A DNA stretch of 13,071 nt from an uncultured Bacilli bacterium (GCA_934085635.1 CAKOHL010000023.1:1-13071), one strand, 5' to 3'; counted from the first letter of the stretch, positions 1-7,175 are shown. Made by a program: numbers and translations. The notes: a model not told the origin generated them from the letters alone.

Positions 1-156
1 GGTTCGGATAATCCTGGTAACTTGAAAGTCAACTACATCGGTGACAGCACTATCGGCGTGCGGTCAGCAGTTTTTCTCAAATCTTGCGTACAATGGAAAA
101 GTGGGAATGGGTCAGCAACAAATCCTTACGAAATAGTTGAAAACGGTGGCTGCTAA
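1..156 (+). CDS. C-terminal tail of a DUF6273-like surface protein (5' truncated)
   Basis: Frame 1 is open from the first base to TAA at 154-156 and gives 51 residues. The tail reads GVRSAVFLKSCV, then SGNGSATNPYEIV. This matches the GVRP-x-x-x-LKS ... SGDGT-x-x-NPY-x-V ending common in large secreted proteins of uncultured gut Firmicutes (DUF6273-like, my recognition from memory). Such proteins are usually exported and of unknown function. The first 60 bases are about 48% G+C and use codons such as CGG, GGC and ATC, unlike the AT-rich genes downstream, so recent acquisition or different selection is plausible. The start lies outside the window. A hairpin terminator follows directly, so this gene is not co-transcribed with rpsB. 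Confidence 0.7.
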   Translation, partial: GSDNPGNLKVNYIGDSTIGVRSAVFLKSCVQWKSGNGSATNPYEIVENGGC

Positions 157-162
157 AAATAT

Positions 163-183
163 AGGTGCATAGGCACCTTTTTT
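163..183 (+). terminator. Rho-independent terminator after the surface-protein gene
   Basis: The stem AGGTGC (163-168) pairs perfectly with GCACCT (173-178) across the loop ATAG, and T residues follow to 183. It ends the upstream transcript before the rpsB promoter. Confidence 0.85.
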
Positions 184-203
184 GTTTATTGCAATAAAAA
201 CGT

Positions 204-232
204 TTGATATTCATATAATTATGTGGTAGAAT
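204..232 (+). promoter_or_regulatory. Promoter of the rpsB-tsf operon
   Basis: The -35 box TTGATA (204-209) and -10 box TAGAAT (227-232) are separated by exactly 17 bp. They lie between the upstream terminator and rpsB. Transcription would start near 239 and leave a leader of about 100 nt. Confidence 0.8.
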
Positions 233-238
233 ATTAAT

Positions 239-340
239 TGCTTTGAAAAATAAACACATTTAGGAATTTTACTTACTAGTGCCAAATGGTGTAAGTATTT
301 AGAACTAAATGGAAGTAAGAACGAAAGGAAGAGTGATATT
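239..340 (+). promoter_or_regulatory. Structured 5' leader of rpsB, possible autoregulatory site
   Basis: The leader holds a perfect 7-bp hairpin, TACTTAC (270-276) with GTAAGTA (291-297), and a second arm ATTTA (297-301) with TAAAT (306-310). A third segment, AGTAAG (314-319), can instead pair with CTTACT (272-277), so the first hairpin has a competitor close to the ribosome binding site (AAGGAAG, about 325-331). Leaders of ribosomal-protein operons often mediate feedback by the encoded protein. That this one binds S2 is inference; only the pairings are seen. Confidence 0.35.
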
Positions 341-1264
341 ATGGCAGTAGTGTCAAAGAGTTATTTATTAGAAGCTGGTGTTCATTTTGGACATCAAACT
401 AAAAGATGGAACCCTAAAATGAAAGAGTACATCTTTACATCAAGAGATGATATTTATATTATCGATTTAGAGAAAACAGTAGGAAAGTTAGAAGAAGCTT
501 ATGCAGCACTTTTAGATGCTTGCAAAGATGGTGGTAAAGTATTATTTGTTGGTACTAAAAAGCAAGCACAAGAGGCATCAATCGAAGAAGCTAAAAGATG
601 TGGTGGCTTTTATGTAACTGAAAGATGGCTTGGAGGAACACTTACAAACTTCAAAACTATTAGAGAAAGAATTAATCGTCTTGATGCAATAGAAAAGATG
701 AAAGAAGATGGTAAGTTTGAATTACTTCCAAAGAAAGAAGTAGCAAAATTACAAAAAGAATATGACAAATTAAACAAAATCTTATGCGGTATAAGAGAAA
801 TGAAAAGATTACCTCAAGCTGTAGTGGTTGTTGATCCAAGAATCGAATTAAATGCAGTTAGAGAAGCTAAAATACTTGGAATACCTACATTTGGTATAGT
901 AGATACAAATAGTGATCCAGATTTAGTAGATTATGTAATTCCTGGTAATGATGATGCTGTAAGAGCAGTTAAAGTTGTACTTGGTGTACTTGCTAATGCA
1001 GTATGTGAAGGAAATGGTTTACCACTAGAAGACTATGTAACTGAAGAAGAATTTGCAAAACCAAATAAGAAAAAAGAAGTAGTTAAAGAAGAAGTAAAAG
1101 TAATCGAAAAAGAAGTTGAAACTAAAGAAGAAGAGCCTGTAGAAGAAGAAAAAGCTAATTATGCAGATATGAAATTATCTGAACTTAAAGTAATTGCTAA
1201 GGAACAAGGTATTAAAGGTTACTCTTCAATGAAAAAAGAAGAATTATTAAGTGTATTAAAATAA
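341..1264 (+). CDS. rpsB: 30S ribosomal protein S2 with a C-terminal Rho_N/SAP-like extension
   Basis: S2 is a structural protein of the small ribosomal subunit, needed for S1 and mRNA docking in many bacteria. The N-terminal signature LLEAGVHFGHQTKRWNPKM (residues 8-26), RWLGGTLTNFKT and NSDPDLVDYVIPGNDDAVRA are classic S2. The protein has 307 residues; the family norm is about 230-260. After residue ~235 comes a charged linker rich in K, E and V (about 236-271). The final ~36 residues (YADMKLSELKVIAKEQGI ... KKEELLSVLK) have the helix-extended-loop-helix pattern of Rho_N/SAP domains, which bind nucleic acid in other proteins. The ATG is preceded by AAGGAAG at good spacing. It is the first gene of an operon with tsf, 12 nt downstream, the usual S2/EF-Ts pairing. 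Confidence 0.98.
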   Translation: MAVVSKSYLLEAGVHFGHQTKRWNPKMKEYIFTSRDDIYIIDLEKTVGKLEEAYAALLDACKDGGKVLFVGTKKQAQEASIEEAKRCGGFYVTERWLGGTLTNFKTIRERINRLDAIEKMKEDGKFELLPKKEVAKLQKEYDKLNKILCGIREMKRLPQAVVVVDPRIELNAVREAKILGIPTFGIVDTNSDPDLVDYVIPGNDDAVRAVKVVLGVLANAVCEGNGLPLEDYVTEEEFAKPNKKKEVVKEEVKVIEKEVETKEEEPVEEEKANYADMKLSELKVIAKEQGIKGYSSMKKEELLSVLK

Positions 1265-1276
1265 GGAAGGTTAAAT

Positions 1277-2152
1277 ATGGATATTAAAGCAAGTGATGTA
1301 AAAACTTTAAGAGATATGACTGGAGCAGGAATGCTTGATTGTAAAAAAGCATTAACTGAAACTAATGGTGATATTGATAAAGCTATAGATTATTTAAGAG
1401 AAAAAGGTATTAGTAAAGCAGCAAAGAAACAAGATAGAATTGCTGCAGAAGGACTTGCTGCTATATATACTGATGGAAATAAAGCAGTTATATTAGAAGT
1501 AAACTCTGAAACTGACTTCGTTGCTAAAAATAGTGAATTCATTGGTATGGTTGAAACTATTGGAAAAGCAATTTTAAATAGTGAAGTTACAACTGTGGAA
1601 GAAGCTTTAGAATTAAAGTTAGAAAATGGTACAGTTAATGATTTGATTATTAATGAAACTGCTACTATTGGAGAAAAGTTAAGTTTAAGAAGATTTACTT
1701 TAGTTAATAAAAGTGATGATGAAGTATTTGGCTCATACATTCATATGGGTGGTAAGATTGCTTCATTAGTAACTGTAAAAGGTACTGAAGAAGTTGCAAA
1801 AGATTGCGCTATGCAAAGTGCGGCTATGAAACCAAAATACGTAAGTATTAATGATGTACCAGCTGAAGAAGTAGAACACGAAAGAACTGTTCTAACTGAA
1901 CAAGCATTAAACGAAGGTGCTAAAAAGGAATTCGTTGATAAAATAATCGCAGGAAGATTAAATAAATTTTATGCTGAAATATGCTTGATCGAGCAAGCAT
2001 TTGTAAAAGATGGAGATTTGACTGTTAAAGCATACCTAAATAACAATAATGCTGAAGTAACAAATATGGTTCGTTACGAAGTTGGAGAAGGTATGGAAAA
2101 AAGAAATGATGACTTTGCTAGTGAAGTTATGAGTCAAATTAACAATGCGTAA
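1277..2152 (+). CDS. tsf: Elongation factor Ts
   Basis: EF-Ts is the cytosolic nucleotide exchange factor that recycles EF-Tu from its GDP to its GTP form. The N-terminal UBA-like domain begins with VKTLRDMTGAGMLDCKKAL (about residues 9-27). The EF-Tu contact motif TDFVAKN lies at residues 79-85, followed by the two core domains. The length of 291 is normal for Firmicutes. The start ATG sits behind AAGGAAGG with a few bases' spacing. It is translated from the rpsB promoter, and its last codons overlap the next gene by 8 nt. No missing parts were seen. Confidence 0.98.
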   Translation: MDIKASDVKTLRDMTGAGMLDCKKALTETNGDIDKAIDYLREKGISKAAKKQDRIAAEGLAAIYTDGNKAVILEVNSETDFVAKNSEFIGMVETIGKAILNSEVTTVEEALELKLENGTVNDLIINETATIGEKLSLRRFTLVNKSDDEVFGSYIHMGGKIASLVTVKGTEEVAKDCAMQSAAMKPKYVSINDVPAEEVEHERTVLTEQALNEGAKKEFVDKIIAGRLNKFYAEICLIEQAFVKDGDLTVKAYLNNNNAEVTNMVRYEVGEGMEKRNDDFASEVMSQINNA

Positions 2153-2744
2153 AAAGAAGAAAAAAAATAATAAATATCTTAAAAGAAGCCTGTGTATAGT
2201 ACTAGGTTTCTTTTTTGTTTTATTAACTTACTTTGATTTTAAAGTAGATAAAACAAAAAATGACTTAGTGACATATAATGATCAAATATTTACAAATGTA
2301 AATTCAGCAGAACTATTAAATATATTAGATAATAAAAAGGGTATAGTATTAATTGTAAATGATAGAAAAGATATAAATAGACTTATAAGTTTAGTTATGA
2401 AAATTAATATAAATGAAAGGATATATGTTTATAATGCTAAAGATGAGGAATTAGTACTAGAGTTATCTAATAATGAAGTAGTTGTAAAACAAAGTATGAG
2501 TAAAAATTATGAGAAACTTCTTCAAAAACTTGGAAGTTTTACAGAAAGATATCTAATTCAAACACCAAGTGGTAATTTGGTAGAAACTGGATACTTTAAA
2601 ATTAATACTCCAACTACATTATTTGTAAGTGATGGAAGAGTAATTTTTAGTTCATATATTAAAGACCATAGCGTAAGTGATGATGATTTAGTGAATGTTT
2701 ATAAAAAGGGATTAAATTTACTTGAAACAGGTAATTTTAGTTAA
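2145..2744 (+). CDS. Membrane-anchored thioredoxin-fold-like protein without a CXXC motif
   Basis: This 199-residue protein is not firmly recognised. A very basic start (RKKKKKNNKYLKR) is followed by one hydrophobic segment (about residues 16-28, CIVLGFFFVLLTY), suggesting a signal anchor with the rest outside the membrane. The remaining ~165 residues suggest a thioredoxin-like order: a hydrophobic strand GIVLIVND (about 65-72), then YVYNAKD, and near the end INTPTTLFVSDGRVIFSS. There the T-P resembles the cis-proline loop and strand pair of thioredoxins. No CXXC is present; the equivalent place reads NDRKDI, so ordinary disulfide chemistry is unlikely. The ATG lies inside tsf (8-nt overlap), implying translational coupling, and a terminator follows the stop. 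Fold assignment is inference from pattern. Confidence 0.75.
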   Translation: MRKKKKKNNKYLKRSLCIVLGFFFVLLTYFDFKVDKTKNDLVTYNDQIFTNVNSAELLNILDNKKGIVLIVNDRKDINRLISLVMKININERIYVYNAKDEELVLELSNNEVVVKQSMSKNYEKLLQKLGSFTERYLIQTPSGNLVETGYFKINTPTTLFVSDGRVIFSSYIKDHSVSDDDLVNVYKKGLNLLETGNFS

Positions 2745-2747
2745 AGG

Positions 2748-2775
2748 ACTTTACAAAATAATGTAAAGTTTTTTT
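2748..2775 (+). terminator. Rho-independent terminator of the rpsB operon
   Basis: The 8-bp stem ACTTTACA (2748-2755) pairs with TGTAAAGT (2762-2769) around a 6-nt loop. A run of T ends at 2775 and another T-rich stretch follows. It separates the translation operon from the division cluster. Confidence 0.9.
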
Positions 2776-2802
2776 ATTTTTTTTAAAATTTATATTTTAG
2801 TC

Positions 2803-2831
2803 TTTACTTATTAAATGTATTAATGTAAAAT
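2803..2831 (+). promoter_or_regulatory. Promoter of the mraZ cluster
   Basis: The -35-like TTTACT (2803-2808) and -10 TAAAAT (2826-2831) are 17 bp apart. The MraZ boxes begin at the last base of the -10, so bound MraZ would cover the transcription start. Confidence 0.6.
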
Positions 2832-2870
2832 AGTGGTAGATAGTGGAACAAAGTGGAAGAAAGTGGTGGG
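2831..2870 (+). promoter_or_regulatory. MraZ operator: four direct repeats with 10-bp period
   Basis: Four consecutive 10-mers share the core AGTGG: TAGTGGTAGA, TAGTGGAACA, AAGTGGAAGA and AAGTGGTGGG, starting at 2831, 2841, 2851 and 2861. MraZ is known to bind GTG/TGGG-type repeats with one-turn spacing upstream of its own gene in E. coli and mycoplasmas. Exact phasing and position between the -10 box and the mraZ start make autoregulation very likely. The last repeat also overlaps the region where the mraZ Shine-Dalgarno would be. Confidence 0.85.
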
Positions 2871-2874
2871 TTTT

Positions 2875-3312
2875 ATGTTGATGGGAGAATATAGTCATAA
2901 CATTGATGATAAAAATAGACTTATTATTCCTTCTAAGCTTAGAAATGAACTTGGAAGTGAAGCCATTATCACTAGGGGTCTTGATAAGTGCTTATTCATT
3001 TATTCTAAAAAAGAATGGGAAAAGATTACTAGCGAGATTAGTTCACTACCTTTCACAAAGAGTACTGCAAGAGCATTTACTAGATTGCTTTTAAGTGGTG
3101 CGTCTACTACCTTATTCGATAAACAAGGTCGAATAAATATTCCAACTTCATTAATTAATTATGCTGGTATTAAGAAAGATTGTGTTATTATCGGTGTTAA
3201 TGAAAGAATAGAAGTTTGGGACAAAGAAGCCTACGATACTTACATTGAGGCAAACATAGATAACTTTAGTGAAATAGCTGAAGACTTGTTTGGAGGAGGA
3301 ACAAATGCATAA
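2875..3312 (+). CDS. mraZ: Transcriptional regulator MraZ
   Basis: MraZ is a ring-forming DNA-binding regulator of the division and cell-wall (dcw) cluster, related to AbrB. The protein begins MLMGEYSHNIDDKNRLIIPS, the family's MFMGEY-x-H-x-ID-x-K-x-RL-x-IP start. A second copy of the fold appears as LFDKQGRINIPTSL (about residues 79-92). About 145 residues is normal. The frame is open upstream to a GTG at 2833, but that extension lies inside the operator repeats and adds residues not found in the family, so I place the start at ATG 2875 (ATG 2881 is also possible). No strong Shine-Dalgarno is visible except the GTGGTGGG of the last operator repeat. The end overlaps rsmH by 8 nt. Confidence 0.95.
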   Translation: MLMGEYSHNIDDKNRLIIPSKLRNELGSEAIITRGLDKCLFIYSKKEWEKITSEISSLPFTKSTARAFTRLLLSGASTTLFDKQGRINIPTSLINYAGIKKDCVIIGVNERIEVWDKEAYDTYIEANIDNFSEIAEDLFGGGTNA

Positions 3313-4207
3313 AAGTGTATTACTAGAAGAAAGTATTGAAGGCTTAAATATAAGACCAGATGGGACATATATTGATTCGACACTCGGGTATGCTGGTCAC
3401 TCAGGGGAAATTTTGAAGAGATTAGAAACTGAGGGGTTCCTATTCGCCTTCGATCAAGATGAGGAAGCAGTTAAATATAGTACTGAGAAGTTATCCAAAA
3501 TAGGTAATAACTTTAAAATATTTCATACAAACTTTAAAAATATGAAAGATTTTATTAGCACTAAAGTAGATGGAGTAATATTTGACTTAGGTGTTAGCAG
3601 TCCACAGCTTGATCAAAAAGACAGAGGGTTTAGCTTCCATATGGATGCACCTCTTGATATGAGAATGGATAAAAGACAAGAGTTAGATGCAAAGACTGTT
3701 GTTAATACGTATCCACTCGAAAAATTAGTAGATATTTTGTTTATCTATGGAGAGGAAGCAAATGCTAAATCTATAGCTAAGGGGATAGTAAGTTCTAGAC
3801 CATTTAACTCTACCCTAGAACTTGCTGAAACAATTAAAAATAATGTTCCCCTTAGCTATAGAAGAAAGGGAAATCCTTGTAGAAAAACATTTCAAGCTAT
3901 AAGAATAGAAGTAAATAACGAACTAGGAATATTAGAAAAAAGTTTACTAGATGCGTTTGACTTATTAAAAAGTGGTGGAAGAATGTCTGTAATAACTTTT
4001 CATAGTTTAGAAGACAGAATAGTAAAGAATGTTTTTCAAAGGTTATCAAAAGATGATGAAATGTCTAGATTTCTTCCAGTAGTGCCAGAAGAAATGAAGG
4101 CAAAAGCAAAACTAATAAATAAAAAACCAATAACTCCAAGTAAGGAAGAGTTAGAAAGAAATCCAAGAAGTAGAAGTGCTAAATTAAGAATAATAGAGAA
4201 ATTATAG
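3305..4207 (+). CDS. rsmH: 16S rRNA (cytosine-1402-N4)-methyltransferase
   Basis: RsmH (MraW) transfers a methyl group from S-adenosylmethionine to N4 of C1402 in the 16S rRNA decoding centre. The opening HKSVLLEESIEGL and DSTLGYAGHSGEIL (SAM-binding loop, early in the protein) are diagnostic, as are FDLGVSSPQLDQKDRGFSF, PLDMRMD, RKTFQAIRIEVNNEL and the C-terminal ITFHSLEDRIVK. The length of 300 is normal. The frame stays open to TTG 3290, but ATG 3305 follows GGAGGAGG (3293-3300) at ideal spacing and matches the family start. It overlaps the end of mraZ, so the two are coupled. Confidence 0.97.
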   Translation: MHKSVLLEESIEGLNIRPDGTYIDSTLGYAGHSGEILKRLETEGFLFAFDQDEEAVKYSTEKLSKIGNNFKIFHTNFKNMKDFISTKVDGVIFDLGVSSPQLDQKDRGFSFHMDAPLDMRMDKRQELDAKTVVNTYPLEKLVDILFIYGEEANAKSIAKGIVSSRPFNSTLELAETIKNNVPLSYRRKGNPCRKTFQAIRIEVNNELGILEKSLLDAFDLLKSGGRMSVITFHSLEDRIVKNVFQRLSKDDEMSRFLPVVPEEMKAKAKLINKKPITPSKEELERNPRSRSAKLRIIEKL

Positions 4208-4221
4208 AAAGAAGGATAAAA

Positions 4222-4512
4222 ATGGCAAAGAAGAAGAAAGCTAAAATATTAAAAGGGGAAAGAGTATTATATGTATTAATTGGATTATTAGTACTAGGAA
4301 ATATTTTTGGTACATCTTTTTCAATGGCACTTTTATCTAAAACTAATATAGAAGTAGAAAGTATGAAAAGAAAAATAGATAAACAAGCACTTTTAAATCA
4401 AAGCTTAGAAATGAAAATAAATGAACTTGCAAGTTTAGAAAATGTTGAATCAGTTGCAACTACTTATGGATTGGAGTATAATAATAGTAATATTAGAACA
4501 ATAAATGAGTAG
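4222..4512 (+). CDS. ftsL: Cell division protein FtsL-like
   Basis: FtsL is a small bitopic divisome protein that works with DivIC/FtsB to activate septal peptidoglycan synthesis. This 96-residue product has a lysine-rich cytoplasmic start (KKKKAKILKGER), one transmembrane helix (about residues 15-38), and then a leucine/isoleucine-spaced coiled coil (about 40-75). It ends with a short GLEYNNSN segment of the type found after the coiled coil in FtsL/septum initiator proteins. Sequence identity in this family is weak, so the call leans on size, topology and its place between rsmH and the PBP gene. The SD-like GAAGGA lies upstream, 14 nt after rsmH. Confidence 0.85.
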   Translation: MAKKKKAKILKGERVLYVLIGLLVLGNIFGTSFSMALLSKTNIEVESMKRKIDKQALLNQSLEMKINELASLENVESVATTYGLEYNNSNIRTINE

Positions 4513-4521
4513 GAGGAAAAA

Positions 4522-6678
4522 ATGAAAAAAACAAGAACTGTAAAAATTAGTAAGATTTTTTTACTCGTGCTTGTTTTTTTATTTGGAATCATAATATTTA
4601 AATTATCTTATGTAGTATTAAGTCCTAAAGTAGATGGTATAGATTTAAAGAAATTTGCTTCGAATAGAAATACTACTAAAGAAACAATAGTTGCGAGTCG
4701 TGGAACTATATATGATAGTTTAGGTAATACTCTTGCTGTTAATGTAAACTCTTATACTGTAATAGCATATTTAAGTGAATCAAGAACAACAGATATATCT
4801 AGTCCTAAACACGTTGTAGATAAAGAAAGTACTGCTAAAGCGCTTAGTCCACTTATTAATATGAGTGAAGAAAGAATACTTAAATTATTAAATACTGAAA
4901 ACGTGTATCAAGTAGAACTCGGGCCAGGTGGAAGAGGTATAACTGAACTTTTAAAAGAGGAGATAGAAGCTCTTAATTTACCTGGAATAGATTTTATAAA
5001 AAGTGTTAAAAGATATTATCCAAATAGAAACTTTATGAGTTATACTCTAGGATATGCTAAAACAAATGATGATGGCTCTATAGTGGGAGAGATGGGGCTT
5101 GAACTTCAGTTTAATGATGATTTGACTGGAGTTAATGGTTCAAGAACTTTCCAAAGTGATATATATGGTTATAAAATAGCAAATACTAATGAAGAAATAG
5201 TAGAAGCAAAAGATGGTAAAGATATTTATTTAACAATAGATACTAATATTCAAATGTTTACCGAGCAAGCAATGATGGTACTTGAAAGTGCATCAAGCCT
5301 AGAATGGGCAACATTAAGTGTGGTAAATGCTAAAACGGGAGAAATACTAGGAGTGAGCTCTAGTCCTAATTTTGATCCTAATACTAAAGAGATAACAAGT
5401 TATTATGATCCTTTTGTAAGTAACACATTCGAGCCTGGTAGTACAATGAAAATATTTAGTTTTATGACTGGTATAGAAAGTGGTTTATACGATGGAGATG
5501 AAGAATACGATTCAGGTACTATAAAAGTAGGAGACTATACAATAAAAGACTGGAATGGATATGGATGGGGCAGAATAACATTCGATCAAGGTTTCTGGGG
5601 AAGTTCTAACGTAGCAAGTACACTTTTAGTACAAAGAACAGGAAGAGATAGACTTAAAGATTTCTATCAAAAATTAGGATTTGGTAAGAAAGTAGGAATA
5701 GACTTACCTAATGAACAAGAAGGTAAAATAAATTTTAACTATGAAATAGAAGTAGTTAATGCATCTTTCGGACAAGGTATGAGTGCAACAGCAGTTCAAA
5801 TGGTACAAGCATTCACAACACTTGCTAATGATGGGGTAATGCTTAAACCTTATATAGTCAAAAAAATAGTAGACCCAAGTACTAAAAAAATAATAAAAGA
5901 AAATACAAGAACTGAAGTAGGAAAAATATATAGTAAAGAAACAGTAGACAAGATGAAAGATATGATGTGGAACGTTGTTAATAGTGACTTTAGAACTGCA
6001 TCAGGAAAAAGCTATAAAACTACAAAAGTAGTGACATTTGGTAAAACAGGAACTGCTCAGATAGCTAGTAAAGATGGTGGATACTTAAAGGGAAGTACTG
6101 ACTATGTAAGAAGTTTCGTAGGATTATTCCCATATGAAGATCCTCAAATAATAGTATACTTAGCAGTTAGTAAAATTAGTAATTCTAAACTAACTAGTCA
6201 GGCTGTAAAGCAATTAATAGATGATGTAAGTACATATTTAGGAATTGTAACAGAAGATAAAACTGAATACTCAAATTATGAACTTTCTTCTTACATAAAT
6301 AAAGATATAAATAAAGTAAAAGAAGAATTAAATGATAAACACTTAGATGTAGTAGTAATTGGTACAGGTGAGAGAGTAATAAAACAATATCCTGAAAAAG
6401 GAAGTATAGTTAATGCTAATGATAAAGTATTCTTAGTAACGACTGGAGAAAAATATAAATATGTAAATATTGATAATTGGTCTAGGTCGGACATAACTAA
6501 CTACGGAAGACTTCTTGGTGTAACATTTAACTTTGATGGGTTTGGATATGCTTATGGGTCTAATATTGCTGGAAAAGAAGTAATAAAAGGGGAAAACATA
6601 AGTGTAAACTTAAAAACTAAATTTACTACAGAAGAAAAAACTGAAGAAAATACTGAAGGTGAACAAAATACGACATAA
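4522..6678 (+). CDS. ftsI: Class B penicillin-binding protein 2 (septal transpeptidase) with two PASTA domains
   Basis: This monofunctional D,D-transpeptidase cross-links peptidoglycan at the septum, partnering FtsW and FtsL. The 718 residues comprise a transmembrane anchor (about 11-33), a PBP dimer domain beginning ETIVASRGTIYDSLGN, and the transpeptidase domain. All three catalytic motifs are intact: S307-T-M-K310 (nucleophile Ser307), S361-S-N363 and K508-T-G-T. Two PASTA-like repeats follow, about 583-647 and 648-700, as in B. subtilis Pbp2B (SpoVD has one). The tail is T/E-rich. AGGAGG precedes the ATG, 9 nt after ftsL. In B. subtilis the murein genes (mraY, murD and others) follow here; in this window they do not. 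PbpB and SpoVD are close relatives, so the exact orthologue is open. Confidence 0.95.
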   Translation: MKKTRTVKISKIFLLVLVFLFGIIIFKLSYVVLSPKVDGIDLKKFASNRNTTKETIVASRGTIYDSLGNTLAVNVNSYTVIAYLSESRTTDISSPKHVVDKESTAKALSPLINMSEERILKLLNTENVYQVELGPGGRGITELLKEEIEALNLPGIDFIKSVKRYYPNRNFMSYTLGYAKTNDDGSIVGEMGLELQFNDDLTGVNGSRTFQSDIYGYKIANTNEEIVEAKDGKDIYLTIDTNIQMFTEQAMMVLESASSLEWATLSVVNAKTGEILGVSSSPNFDPNTKEITSYYDPFVSNTFEPGSTMKIFSFMTGIESGLYDGDEEYDSGTIKVGDYTIKDWNGYGWGRITFDQGFWGSSNVASTLLVQRTGRDRLKDFYQKLGFGKKVGIDLPNEQEGKINFNYEIEVVNASFGQGMSATAVQMVQAFTTLANDGVMLKPYIVKKIVDPSTKKIIKENTRTEVGKIYSKETVDKMKDMMWNVVNSDFRTASGKSYKTTKVVTFGKTGTAQIASKDGGYLKGSTDYVRSFVGLFPYEDPQIIVYLAVSKISNSKLTSQAVKQLIDDVSTYLGIVTEDKTEYSNYELSSYINKDINKVKEELNDKHLDVVVIGTGERVIKQYPEKGSIVNANDKVFLVTTGEKYKYVNIDNWSRSDITNYGRLLGVTFNFDGFGYAYGSNIAGKEVIKGENISVNLKTKFTTEEKTEENTEGEQNTT

Positions 6679-6702
6679 TCCGCACATAAAATATAATATA
6701 AT
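6670..6702 (+). promoter_or_regulatory. Possible promoter of the SirA-like gene
   Basis: Two overlapping TATAAT boxes (6692-6697 and 6697-6702) follow the PBP stop codon. A weak -35-like ACGACA (6670-6675) lies 16 bp before the first. No terminator is visible between the PBP gene and the next gene, so read-through is also possible. Confidence 0.4.
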
Positions 6703-6720
6703 CACTTATAGGTGAGTTAA

Positions 6721-7140
6721 GTGAGAACATATTATATTTTTTTAATTAAAAAAGAAGTTTATAACATAACAAAAGATAGTCCAGACAATTTATTTAGACT
6801 ATTAGAAAGTATTTATTTACTGGATAAAAAAGATTTAAATCTTGGCTTTAAAACATTTGATAAAATATGCAGAGTTGTACCTAAAAAGAATTTAAACAAA
6901 TTAATAAAAGATGAACTATCTGAAAACTTATGTTATACGTGTTTTAAAAATATTCATATAATAAATGATTTTCTAAATAATGAAAGTAGTAAATTAACTT
7001 TATATAATAGTCATATTAAAATAAAAAGTAATTCATTATATCCAACATTCTTTAGGACAATTAAAAGTATACCTAACTTATTTGTATGTGACTTTATTAA
7101 TATGGATTATTTCTATCTTAGGAAAGTATATACTAGATAA
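6721..7140 (+). CDS. SirA-like protein (sporulation inhibitor of replication family)
   Basis: The product has 139 residues, with GTG start 6721 and SD-like TAGGTGAG 4 nt upstream. From memory it resembles B. subtilis SirA (about 148 aa): an opening of aromatic residues then FLIKKEV (SirA: YTYLIKEE), and an end pattern NLFVCDFINMDYFYLRKV (SirA: PCFLAMDFNSKRYGWL). SirA binds domain I of the initiator DnaA and blocks new replication rounds at the onset of sporulation. There is no signal peptide or membrane helix, fitting a cytosolic regulator. The middle (about 14-105) is K/N/L-rich and poorly alignable. No other sporulation gene is visible here apart from a PBP that could be SpoVD-like, so a non-sporulation role is possible. 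Family assignment is moderate. Confidence 0.65.
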   Translation: MRTYYIFLIKKEVYNITKDSPDNLFRLLESIYLLDKKDLNLGFKTFDKICRVVPKKNLNKLIKDELSENLCYTCFKNIHIINDFLNNESSKLTLYNSHIKIKSNSLYPTFFRTIKSIPNLFVCDFINMDYFYLRKVYTR

Positions 7141-7146
7141 TTAATA

Positions 7147-7175
7147 TTGACAAAGTTTTTTATTAAAAGTATGAT
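7147..7175 (+). promoter_or_regulatory. Near-consensus sigma-A promoter
   Basis: The perfect -35 TTGACA (7147-7152) and -10 TATGAT (7170-7175) are 17 bp apart. Transcription would begin around 7182, inside or just before the Shine-Dalgarno (TAAGGAG), giving a leader of only about 12 nt. Confidence 0.8.

Noticed and set aside
77..259. Minus-strand 60-codon frame
   Set aside because: It overlaps the surface-protein tail, a clear terminator and the rpsB promoter, and has no ribosome binding site; a shadow of those elements.
1390..1740. Minus-strand 116-codon frame inside tsf
   Set aside because: It is fully antisense to a certain EF-Ts gene and results from its codon pattern.
2833..2874. Upstream GTG start for mraZ
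   Set aside because: The added residues would be encoded by the MraZ operator repeats and are not part of the family; the family start MLMGEY lies at 2875.
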